Shown here: piece by piece, positions 1-7,450 of the stretch
How the letters are laid out: each line of letters starts with the position of its first letter
Numbering within the stretch: position 1 is the stretch's first letter
Program-made: the position numbers and the translations under genes
NCBI GenBank assembly: GCA_964653025.1
Contig: CAZZBZ010000007.1
Location: forward strand, 4,558-68,557
Origin: JABWAM01 sp964653025
Lineage (GTDB): Bacteria > Verrucomicrobiota > Verrucomicrobiia > JABWAM01
Length of the DNA: 64,000 nucleotides
Reading direction: 5' to 3'
Notes under the pieces: model-generated
What the model was told of the DNA's origin: nothing
The model's database searches: none
What the model saw: only the letters and a program-made list of their open reading frames with translations

Positions 1-1
1 A

Positions 2-736
2 CCGGGGGATGAGGTGCGCTCCATCGACTGGAACGTGACGGCCCGCACGGGGCGCCCCTTCGTGAAGAAGTTCACCGAGGAGCGGGAGCTCACGATCCTG
101 CTCCTCGTGGATGTGAGCGCATCCAACGACTTTGGCTCGACGACCCAGAGCAAGCGCGAGCTCGCCGCAGAAATCGGGAGCGTCCTCGCCTTCTCGGCCA
201 TACGGAACAACGACAAGGTGGGCGTCATCCTCTTCACGGACCGCGTCGAACTCTTCATCCCACCGCGCAAGGGGCGCTCGCACGTTCTCCGCGCGATCCG
301 TGACATCCTCTTCCACGAACCCGAGGGGCGGGGCACCTCGATCCGAACGGCGCTCGATTTCGCGGTCCGGGTGATGAGCCGCCGGGCGGTGATGTTCCTC
401 GTCTCCGACTTCCAGGACGCCGGGTTCGAGACCTCGCTCCGTCTCGCGGCACGCCGCCACGACCTTGTCGGCGTCCACGTGATGGATCGCCGGGAGCAGG
501 CCCTTCCCGCCCTTGGCCTCCTCGCCGTGGAAGATCCCGAGACCGGCGAGCAGTGCCTCATCGAGACCAGCCACCGCGACACGCGCCTGAGGTTCAGCGA
601 ACTCGCCGAGGGAAGGCTTGCCGCGATGCGCACCACGTTGCGCCAGGCGGGCGTGGATTCCCTCGAACTCCAGGCCGGCCAGTCCTACATCGCTCCCCTC
701 ACCCGTTTTTTTAAGAAACGGTCCCGCCGCCGATGA
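2..736 (+). CDS. DUF58 domain protein (3' part, cut by window edge)
   Basis: The reading frame is open from the first bases, so the N-terminus lies outside the window. The visible start (PGDEVRSIDWNVTAR) is the conserved DUF58 core that precedes a von Willebrand A-like fold; LLLVDVSAS around residue 37 is its metal-ion-site-like motif. DUF58 proteins sit beside MoxR AAA+ ATPases and Bat proteins in aerotolerance/envelope-stress operons, usually just upstream of batA, as here. Upstream moxR is expected but not visible. The stop (734-736) overlaps an ATG, but the next gene probably starts later, at 859. Family assignment is firm; molecular role is unknown for the family. Confidence 0.88.
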   Translation, partial: PGDEVRSIDWNVTARTGRPFVKKFTEERELTILLLVDVSASNDFGSTTQSKRELAAEIGSVLAFSAIRNNDKVGVILFTDRVELFIPPRKGRSHVLRAIRDILFHEPEGRGTSIRTALDFAVRVMSRRAVMFLVSDFQDAGFETSLRLAARRHDLVGVHVMDRREQALPALGLLAVEDPETGEQCLIETSHRDTRLRFSELAEGRLAAMRTTLRQAGVDSLELQAGQSYIAPLTRFFKKRSRRR

Positions 737-752
737 AGGACTTACCTCCGAC

Positions 753-820
753 GGCCCGCGACACGCGGGCCCTCCACCCGCGGAAGAAGCCTTGCCATGG
801 AGGGCCGCCGTGCCGGCGGC
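753..820. repeat. composite intergenic palindrome
   Basis: Three nested inverted repeats lie between the DUF58 gene and the DUF4381 gene. GGCCCGCG/CGCGGGCC pairs at 753-760 and 764-771 with a 3-nt loop. GGCCCTCCA/TGGAGGGCC pairs at 768-776 and 798-806. GCCGCC/GGCGGC pairs at 804-809 and 815-820. It resembles in style, not in sequence, the palindromes at 4590-4699 and 19241-19408. It could act as a REP-like mRNA 3'-end stabiliser inside the Bat transcript. Confidence 0.6.
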
Positions 821-858
821 TGCGTCCGGGCTGGACAGATTACAGGGGAGGTCTTGCC

Positions 859-1431
859 ATGGGCTGGGTACTCCTCGTACAGACCGTGGCCGCGGCGACC
901 ACCAATACCACCGCGGTCATGGACGACATCCGCGACATCCGCGGAGTGGTCGCCGTGCCGACCCCGTGGCAGTGGTTCCTTTACCCGGTCGTCGCGCTCG
1001 CCCTGGTCGCGATCCTCGTTGCCCTCGTCCGCCGCTGGCGGCGGCCCAAACCGGTCGCGCCCCTGCTGCCCCACGAGGTAGCCCTGGCCCGGCTCCGAGA
1101 CGCCGAGGCGCTGATTCCCGAACATAAACCCCGGGAGTTTGGTATCGCGGTGTCCGAAGCCGTGCGCAACTACATCGAGGACCGTTTCTCGCTCCGTGCG
1201 GCGCACCGGACCACCGAGGAATTCATCGGGGAACACCTCGCCGACAAGGCATCCCCGCTCCTCCCGCACCGGGATCCGCTCCGCGCGTTCCTCCAGAGCT
1301 GCGACCTTGCCAAGTTCGCCCGTTGGTCGCTCGACGAACCCGCGATGCGCGATCTCTCGGGCAGCGCCCGCGCCTTCGTGGAGGCCACGATGCCGCAGGC
1401 GGCATCCATTGCGTCCCAAACGACAAAATGA
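859..1431 (+). CDS. DUF4381 membrane protein of the Bat operon
   Basis: A 190-aa protein with a short N-terminal segment, then the motif DIRDIRGVVAVPTPWQW, one transmembrane helix (LYPVVALALVAILVALV) and a basic cytoplasmic stretch. This is the DUF4381 pattern, typically encoded between DUF58 and BatA genes. The ATG at 859 was preferred because GGGGAGG stands 7 bases upstream (845-851); the ATG at 733 would add a low-complexity leader formed by the palindrome at 753-820. Probably a small inner-membrane partner of the Bat complex. Exact function is not known. Confidence 0.75.
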   Translation: MGWVLLVQTVAAATTNTTAVMDDIRDIRGVVAVPTPWQWFLYPVVALALVAILVALVRRWRRPKPVAPLLPHEVALARLRDAEALIPEHKPREFGIAVSEAVRNYIEDRFSLRAAHRTTEEFIGEHLADKASPLLPHRDPLRAFLQSCDLAKFARWSLDEPAMRDLSGSARAFVEATMPQAASIASQTTK

Positions 1432-1600
1432 GCCACCGATGAAACACGGATATCCACGGATGAAGAATGCGCCGATTCCGCCACACGGAATCGGCACGTC
1501 TCCGCGAAAAGAGCGAGCTTTCCTTTATGAACTGACTTGCGGCAGGTCCGTGTCAGCGGACCTGCCGCTCATCATCTGCCATCCGTGTTTCATCCGTGGC
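1432..1600. repeat. dispersed ~168-bp palindromic element, copy A
   Basis: Terminal inverted repeats GCCACCGATGAAACACGGAT (1432-1451) and its near-complement (1581-1600, 19 of 20 matching) enclose two internal hairpins: GCCGATTCCG/CGGAATCGGC and CAGGTCCG/CGGACCTG. The same layout occurs in reverse orientation at 42640-42806. No protein is encoded. The element fills the gap between the DUF4381 gene and batA. MITE-like or REP-like origin is an inference from the terminal repeats and dispersed copies. Confidence 0.75.
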
Positions 1601-1647
1601 TTCCGTACCCGAACCTGACCCCTGCTCTCCGCCCACTGCTCACTTTC

Positions 1648-2643
1648 ATGCGCTTCCTCCACCCCGAGATGCTCGCCCTACTGGCGCTCCTCCCGTTCCT
1701 CGCGCTCTGGCGCGGGCGACGCGGCCACACCCCGGCGCTCCAGTACCCGGGTACCGCGCTGGCACGGCAGGTCGGGCGCACGGCGCGCTCCCGTGCGGGA
1801 GCCTGGCTCTCGAGCCTGCGCCTCCTCGTTCTCGCGCTCGGGATCATCGCTCTCGCCCGCCCACAGGTCGGCCACGGCAACGCCCCGGTCGACGCGAGCG
1901 GGATCGACCTTGTCCTCGCCGTGGATGTCTCGGGCTCGATGGAAGCCCTCGATTTCAAGCTCGGTGGGCAGCCGGTCAGCCGCGTCGAGGTCGTCAAGAA
2001 GGTGGTCGCCCGTTTCATCGAGGCGCGTCCCAACGATCGGATCGCCTTGATCGCCTTCGCGGGACGCCCCTACCTCGTGAGCCCGCTCACCCTCGACCAC
2101 GCGTGGCTGCAGCAGAACCTCGCGCGCCTGCGGATCGGGCTCATCGAGGACGGCACGGCCATCGGCTCGGCACTTGCCAACTCGGTGAACCACCTCCGTG
2201 CCCAGCCCGCAAAGTCGAAAGTCGTGATCCTTCTCACCGATGGCATCAACAACGCGGGCCAGGTTTCCCCCATGGCCGCGGCCGAGGCGGCCCGCGCCCT
2301 CGGCGTGAAGGTCTATACCATCGCCGCCGGCACCCGCGGCGAGGCCCCGATGCCGGCCCGTGACATGTTCGGCAACACCCGCCTTGTGATGGCCCGCGTG
2401 GACGTGGACGAGGAGGCGCTTCGCAAGATCGCCGACCTGACCGGGGGACGCTTCGACCGCGCGACGGACACGACCAGCCTGCACGCGATCTACACCCAGA
2501 TCGACCGCATGGAGAAGACCACCGCCACGCTCAAGAAGTTCGACCGCTACGAGGAACTCTTCGGATGGCCCCTCGCGGCGAGCCTCGCCGTGCTCGCGTT
2601 CGAGATCGGCCTCGCCAACACCCGCTTCCGCTCCCTCCCCTGA
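1648..2643 (+). CDS. batA: BatA-like VWA membrane protein
   Basis: A 331-aa protein starting MRFLHPEMLALLALLPFLAL. Two N-terminal transmembrane helices are followed by a von Willebrand A domain with an intact MIDAS motif (DVSGSM) and a later TDG motif (LLTDGINNAG), then a C-terminal transmembrane helix near residues 305-325. Length and topology match BatA of the Bacteroides aerotolerance operon, a periplasm-facing metal-dependent adhesion-type domain anchored in the inner membrane. The ATG at 1648 is chosen because upstream in-frame sequence is the palindromic repeat. It sits 6 bp from the next gene. Confidence 0.88.
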   Translation: MRFLHPEMLALLALLPFLALWRGRRGHTPALQYPGTALARQVGRTARSRAGAWLSSLRLLVLALGIIALARPQVGHGNAPVDASGIDLVLAVDVSGSMEALDFKLGGQPVSRVEVVKKVVARFIEARPNDRIALIAFAGRPYLVSPLTLDHAWLQQNLARLRIGLIEDGTAIGSALANSVNHLRAQPAKSKVVILLTDGINNAGQVSPMAAAEAARALGVKVYTIAAGTRGEAPMPARDMFGNTRLVMARVDVDEEALRKIADLTGGRFDRATDTTSLHAIYTQIDRMEKTTATLKKFDRYEELFGWPLAASLAVLAFEIGLANTRFRSLP

Positions 2644-2649
2644 CCCGCC

Positions 2650-4563
2650 ATGCGATTTGCCCATCCCGTTTTTCTCCTTCTCGCGCTCGCTGCCCTGCCG
2701 CTGGTCGGGTGGATCCTTGCCCGGTTCGAGCGGGCCCGCCGCGCCGCCCTTGCCTCGTTCGCGTCGGACCGCCTGCTTGGGAAGCTCGCCGCTTCCGTTT
2801 CGCAAGGACGGCGCACTGTGAAGCGCACACTCCTTGTCGCCGGGATCGCCACGCTCCTCCTCGCATTCGCGCGCCCCCAATGGGGTTGGCACGAGGAAGA
2901 GGTGAAACGACGCGGGGTGGACCTTCTCTTCGCCGTGGACACCTCGAAGAGCATGCTCGCCCAGGATGTACGCCCCGACCGCCTCGATCGCGCGAAACTC
3001 GCGGTCCTCGACCTGCTCGATCGGCTGGAAGGCGACCGCGTCGGGCTCATCGCTTTCGCGGGCACCGCTTTCCTCCAGTGTCCCCTCACCCTCGACCACG
3101 ACGCCTTCCGCCTCAGCCTCGACACCCTCGACACGAACGTGATTCCCAAGGGCGGCACCGACCTGGCCTCCGCAATCCGCGAGGCGATGGAAGCCCTCAA
3201 GGCGGGTGCCACCGGCCAGAAGATCCTCGTCCTCCTCACGGACGGCGAGGACCTCGAACAGGGCGCCCTCGCCGCAGCGAGGGATGCGGCCAAGGAGGGC
3301 CTGCGAATCTTCACGGTGGGGGTCGGCACCACTTCGGGCGAGATCATCCCGTCCCCCACCGACCCTGCCGCCTTCGTGAAGGACCCGGAAGGGCGCGTCG
3401 TAAAATCACGCCTCGACGAAAAGATCCTCACGGAGATCGCCTCGATCACGGGTGGAATCTACCAGCCCCTCGGCCCGCAGGGCGCGGGCCTGCTCACGGT
3501 TTATCAGCGAGGACTCGCCTCCCTCCCACGCGCGGAACTCCTCTCGCGCACGAGCCGTATCCCCATCGAGCGCTTCCCGTGGATACTCGGACTCGGCCTC
3601 CTTCTCCTCGCGGCCGAGTGGCTCCTTGGCGACCGACGCCACGCTCCGGGCCGCCCCAAAGAGACGGCCCGCGCGCTCACCGCCGCCACGCTGGCCGTCG
3701 CCGGGTTCGCCGCCTCCTCCGCCCATGCGGCGCTCTGGAGCGCGGAAAACGCCTATAAAGAGGGCCGCTTCCAGGATGCCCTTGCGGAATACCAGAAGGC
3801 GGCAAAATCCGAACCCAAGAGTCCGGAAGTGCAGTTCAACCTCGGTGCCGCCTCATACCGATCCGGTGAATTCGCGCCCGCGGCAGAGGCGTTTTTCAAG
3901 GCCGCGACCACTGCCAAAACTCCCGAGTTGGCTCCGAAGGCCCTCTACAACCTCGGAAACTCCCTCTACCGCACGGGGCAGGCCACCGAGAAGACGAACC
4001 CGGACCAGACCATTCAGGCATGGGAGAACGCCCTCAAGGCTTGGGAACAATCGCTCAAGATGAAGCGCGACGATGTCGATGCGAAGTTCAACCGCGAGTT
4101 TGTGAAGAAAAAACTCGATGAACTGAAGAAGCAGCAGGAGAAGAAGGACCCTTCGAAAGACCCACAGAAAGAGGAGCCAAAGGACTCGCAGCAGAAACAG
4201 GACCCGTCCTCCTCCGGTCAGGACTCCGCCTCATCGCAGCAGAAGCCGCAACCCTCCTCCCAAGACCAGGGCAAGGAGGGGAAGGACCGAGAGGATGCCA
4301 ACCGGAACAAGGATGGCGCGCCAAAGCCCCAGCCCCAGAACGACGGGAAAGATCCGAAGCCACAACCTTCCTCTCCCAAAAAACCGGAGAAGGGCGATGG
4401 ACGGGACCCCCAAACCGCGGCCACCCAGCCCGGACAGATGACCCCCGAGGAGGCCAAGGCGTTGCTTGACGCGCTCAGGGGGGATGAACGCAAGATGCCC
4501 CTTTCCGTGAACCGCATGGGCCGCGGTCCCTCCAAGGATGAACCCACGAAACGAGATTGGTGA
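2650..4563 (+). CDS. batB: BatB-BatC fusion (VWA + TPR)
   Basis: A 637-aa protein. Residues 1-80 hold two transmembrane helices. A VWA domain follows with MIDAS DTSKSM near residue 98 and LLTDGED near 196, then a further hydrophobic helix (ILGLGLLLLAAEWLL) near 312-327. A second hydrophobic segment leads into TPR repeats (ALWSAENAYKEGRFQDALAE onward, about 360-470). The tail is Lys/Gln/Pro/Ser-rich and disordered, ending in a short conserved block (GRGPSKDEPTKRDW). In Bacteroides BatB and BatC are separate; here they are one chain. Likely scaffolds a periplasmic complex with BatA and BatD. Confidence 0.85.
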   Translation: MRFAHPVFLLLALAALPLVGWILARFERARRAALASFASDRLLGKLAASVSQGRRTVKRTLLVAGIATLLLAFARPQWGWHEEEVKRRGVDLLFAVDTSKSMLAQDVRPDRLDRAKLAVLDLLDRLEGDRVGLIAFAGTAFLQCPLTLDHDAFRLSLDTLDTNVIPKGGTDLASAIREAMEALKAGATGQKILVLLTDGEDLEQGALAAARDAAKEGLRIFTVGVGTTSGEIIPSPTDPAAFVKDPEGRVVKSRLDEKILTEIASITGGIYQPLGPQGAGLLTVYQRGLASLPRAELLSRTSRIPIERFPWILGLGLLLLAAEWLLGDRRHAPGRPKETARALTAATLAVAGFAASSAHAALWSAENAYKEGRFQDALAEYQKAAKSEPKSPEVQFNLGAASYRSGEFAPAAEAFFKAATTAKTPELAPKALYNLGNSLYRTGQATEKTNPDQTIQAWENALKAWEQSLKMKRDDVDAKFNREFVKKKLDELKKQQEKKDPSKDPQKEEPKDSQQKQDPSSSGQDSASSQQKPQPSSQDQGKEGKDREDANRNKDGAPKPQPQNDGKDPKPQPSSPKKPEKGDGRDPQTAATQPGQMTPEEAKALLDALRGDERKMPLSVNRMGRGPSKDEPTKRDW

Positions 4564-4589
4564 GATGAGCGCCACGTCGTATTCCCTTT

Positions 4590-4699
4590 GGGGGAGCACA
4601 CGCGGCCCGCGTGTTCAAAATCGGCGGCTCGCCGATTTTCCGAGGGAGACTGTTGGGCGGGCCACCCAACAGCACACGCGAGCCGCGTGTGCTCCCCTC
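4590..4699. repeat. composite palindromic element before batD
   Basis: Outer arms GGGGAGCACACGCGG (from 4591) and CGCGTGTGCTCCCC (ending about 4698) are inverted repeats. Each arm can also fold on itself. Inside are AAATCGGCGG/CCGCCGATTT-type and TGTTGGG/CCCAACA hairpins. The element separates batB from batD and ends a few bases before the batD start region. It is non-coding and may function as an mRNA structure or be a small mobile repeat. Confidence 0.65.
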
Positions 4700-4705
4700 A
4701 AAATC

Positions 4706-6568
4706 ATGAATCGCTGTAGGATGGCCATGACAGTGGAAGGTATTCTGCAAAAAGCTCTTCTTGCGGCGACGCTGGCCACGGGTCTGGCTTGCGCAACCAG
4801 CACTCTCGCCGCGATCGCCACCGCCACGCTGGATGCCGCGGAAATCCCCCTGGGTTCCGCGGCCCACCTCACCGTGGCCGTGCAGGGAGTTTCCTCACTC
4901 TCTCCCCCGCAGGTCCCGGCTGTCGACGGGCTCCAATACGGTTCCACGCGCCAATCCTCGAATTTCCAGTTCATCAACGGGGCCATGTCCTCGAGTGTCT
5001 CCTACACCCTCGAACTCATCCCGCTGAGGGCCGGAGAGTTCACCATTCCCGGCATCGCCATGCAGGCGGGCAAGGAAACGCTCCGCACCTCCCCTCTCCG
5101 CCTCAAAGTCACCGCCGCCACTCCTCCACCCGCGATAGCGGCACCCGGTCAAGCCGTCGCTTCACCCGCCTCCGAACCGTCAGTGGGTGAAACGCAGAAC
5201 GCCGGCGCCGCGATGTTCCAGGTCGTCCTCCCGCACCACGAGGGTTTTGTCGGGGAGGTCTTGCCCGTGCAGGCTCGTCTCTTCCTCCACCCGAACCTCA
5301 AGGTCCGCCAGGTCAGCGTGCCGGCGCTCGAGGGAGACGCTTTCACCATCGCGGCGATCCCCCAGCAGGCGGCGCAGACCACCGAGAATATCAACGGCGT
5401 GGGCTACAACGTGCTCACCTGGAACACCACCATCACGGCCGTAAAGTCAGGAGAGTTCCCCCTGGGCGGCCAGGTCCAGGTGGTCGTTCTCCAAGCCAGC
5501 CGCAACCGAACGCGCGACATGTTTGGGGGAGGATTCTTCGACGAGTTCTTCGGGGGAGTCGAGGCGAAGACCGCCACGCTGGCCACCAAGCCGACCGCCC
5601 TGCGGATCCTCCCGCTCCCAACGGAGGGTCGCCCCGACTCTTTCAGCGGAGCGGTCGGACGGTTCGAGCTTTCCTCCGAGGCCAATCCCCGTCAGGTGAC
5701 CGCGGGCGACCCGATCACCTTCCAGGTCGCCGTTCGCGGAAGCGGCAACCTCGACCGACTCCAACCTCCACGGCTCGCGGATTCGCCCTCGTGGAAGACT
5801 TATCCTCCCAGCGCACGCCCGCTCCCTGCCGGCCAATCCGCCGATGCGGCCCAGAAGCACTTCGAGCAGGTGCTGATTCCCCTCGACGCCACGGTCACCG
5901 CGATCCCGTCGCTTCTCTGGAGTTACTTCGATCCCGAGGCGAAACGCTATGCGACGCTCACCCTGCCCGCTCTTCCCCTCAAGGTGCTGCCGTCTGCACC
6001 ATCGGTCGTCGCCGCGGGGTCGAACGCCCCCACGCCATCGCTCACCCCGCTCCCGAGCGAAGAGGAGCGGGCCCTCGCGGGAGCCAACTCCTGGACGCGG
6101 AAGGCCGCGGGCAGGCTGGTCATCCTGGCCCAGAGGCCCGCCTTCTGGATGGCCCTCCTATTCCCCCCGTTCGCGTTATTTCTCGGGCGCGGGGCGTTCC
6201 GTGCGATGCAAAAGCGACGGAAAGACCCTCTCCAACTTCGACGGTTGGCGGCCTCACGCGCTGTCCGACAGGCTCTTTTGGAGATGGATGCGGCACAGAA
6301 AAGCGGCGACTCCCCTTCGTTCTTTGCGGCGGCCAGCCGTGCCCTTCGCGAGCAACTCGCCGCCCGTTTTCACCTCAACGCGGCCAGCCTCGTTCTCGAC
6401 GATGCGGAACCCTTCCTTGGCAATGAGCCGGAACTGTCGGGGGACATCCGTGCGCTGTTTGAAGCCGCGGATGCCGCGGCCTTTTCCGGCGCCGCAACCG
6501 ACGTCGCGGCCATGGCCGGATGGAGGGTACGACTCGAGTCCTGCCTCCAGCGCATCAAAGCCCGCTGA
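4706..6568 (+). CDS. batD: BatD family protein
   Basis: About 620 aa with a signal peptide (hydrophobic KALLAATLATGLACATSTLAA), several beta-rich Ig-like repeats with the family pattern (AEIPLGSAAHLTVAVQG; SYTLELIPLRAGEFTIP), a GGFFDEFF loop, a transmembrane helix near residues 470-490 and a cytoplasmic helical tail. This is the BatD/oxygen-tolerance layout: a large periplasmic part anchored by one C-terminal helix. In-frame ATGs at 4706, 4721 and 4727 are all possible; the last is closest to an AGG. It completes the Bat operon and converges on lpxA. Confidence 0.83.
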   Translation: MNRCRMAMTVEGILQKALLAATLATGLACATSTLAAIATATLDAAEIPLGSAAHLTVAVQGVSSLSPPQVPAVDGLQYGSTRQSSNFQFINGAMSSSVSYTLELIPLRAGEFTIPGIAMQAGKETLRTSPLRLKVTAATPPPAIAAPGQAVASPASEPSVGETQNAGAAMFQVVLPHHEGFVGEVLPVQARLFLHPNLKVRQVSVPALEGDAFTIAAIPQQAAQTTENINGVGYNVLTWNTTITAVKSGEFPLGGQVQVVVLQASRNRTRDMFGGGFFDEFFGGVEAKTATLATKPTALRILPLPTEGRPDSFSGAVGRFELSSEANPRQVTAGDPITFQVAVRGSGNLDRLQPPRLADSPSWKTYPPSARPLPAGQSADAAQKHFEQVLIPLDATVTAIPSLLWSYFDPEAKRYATLTLPALPLKVLPSAPSVVAAGSNAPTPSLTPLPSEEERALAGANSWTRKAAGRLVILAQRPAFWMALLFPPFALFLGRGAFRAMQKRRKDPLQLRRLAASRAVRQALLEMDAAQKSGDSPSFFAAASRALREQLAARFHLNAASLVLDDAEPFLGNEPELSGDIRALFEAADAAAFSGAATDVAAMAGWRVRLESCLQRIKAR

Positions 6569-6599
6569 GGCGCGGTGGCCCCGGACCGTCGAGCGCTGA

Positions 6600-7400
6600 T
6601 CACTCGTCCATCTCGATCGAGGGTTTGAGGCGGGCGCGACAGGATCCGCGGCGGGACTCGCGGAGAAAACGAACGAGTTGCCCCACCTCCACGGTCTGGG
6701 GCGCCTGTTCGAGACTCTCCATGGCCTGGGAAAGATTCTGGTCGGAAAGGAAAAGGGCGGCATAGGCCTTCTTGAGCGCCGTGCGCTGCTCCACGGAAAA
6801 CCCGGCGCGCTTCATGCCAATCGTGTTCAGCCCCACCAACTCGTTATTCTCCACCGCCATGCAGTAGGGGGGCACGTCCTTGCTGATTCGCGCAAGGCCA
6901 CGGAGGATCGCGAGGGTGCCGACCCTGCAGAACTGGTGGACCACGGCCCCGCCCCCGAGAAAGGCGTGGTCCTCGATCTCCGCATAGCCCCCCATGAGAA
7001 CCCCATTGGCAATGATCACATGGTTTCCGATGCGGCAGTTGTGAGGCACGTGGCAGTTCGCCATCAGGTAGTTGTCGTCCCCAATCTCGGTGAACGTGCC
7101 CTCCTTGGCTCCGCGGTGGACGGTCACGTGCTCGCGAAAGGTGTTGCCCCGACCGACGCGAAGCCCCGTGGGCGCGTCGCGATACGAAAGGTCCTGGGGC
7201 GAATCCCCGAGGACCACGCCGGCATGAAGGCGGTTATCCTCCGCAAGCACGGTCTCGCCGATGAGGTGACAGTGCGGCCCGATCCGACACCGGGGGCCAA
7301 CCACGACGCCTTCCTCGATCACCGTGAAGGGACCGATGCAGGCCGTTTCATGGATCTCGGCACGCGAATCAATGATCGCGGTGGGGTGGTTGCTGGCCAT
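6600..7400 (-). CDS. lpxA: acyl-ACP--UDP-N-acetylglucosamine O-acyltransferase
   Basis: A 266-aa left-handed beta-helix protein. Hexapeptide repeats run from residue 5 to about 190 (e.g. IGPFTVIEEGVVVG, IGDDNYLMANCHVPHNCRIG), followed by the helical LpxA C-terminus. The catalytic histidine region HVPHNC and the YRDAPTG active-site loop are present. It carries out the first step of lipid A synthesis in the cytoplasm, transferring a hydroxyacyl chain from ACP. It marks the host as a diderm with lipid A. No fabZ, lpxD or lpxB is adjacent; it stands 50 bp downstream of clpB on the same strand. Confidence 0.95.
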   Translation of the reverse strand: MASNHPTAIIDSRAEIHETACIGPFTVIEEGVVVGPRCRIGPHCHLIGETVLAEDNRLHAGVVLGDSPQDLSYRDAPTGLRVGRGNTFREHVTVHRGAKEGTFTEIGDDNYLMANCHVPHNCRIGNHVIIANGVLMGGYAEIEDHAFLGGGAVVHQFCRVGTLAILRGLARISKDVPPYCMAVENNELVGLNTIGMKRAGFSVEQRTALKKAYAALFLSDQNLSQAMESLEQAPQTVEVGQLVRFLRESRRGSCRARLKPSIEMDE

Positions 7401-7450
7401 TCGGCCGCCAAGGAAACCACAACCCCTGTCCCCGCGAAAGCCGAAAACCG

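Noticed and set aside
733..858. Earlier start of the DUF4381 gene overlapping the DUF58 stop
   Set aside because: The added residues are the translated palindrome; a good ribosome-binding site precedes the ATG at 859.
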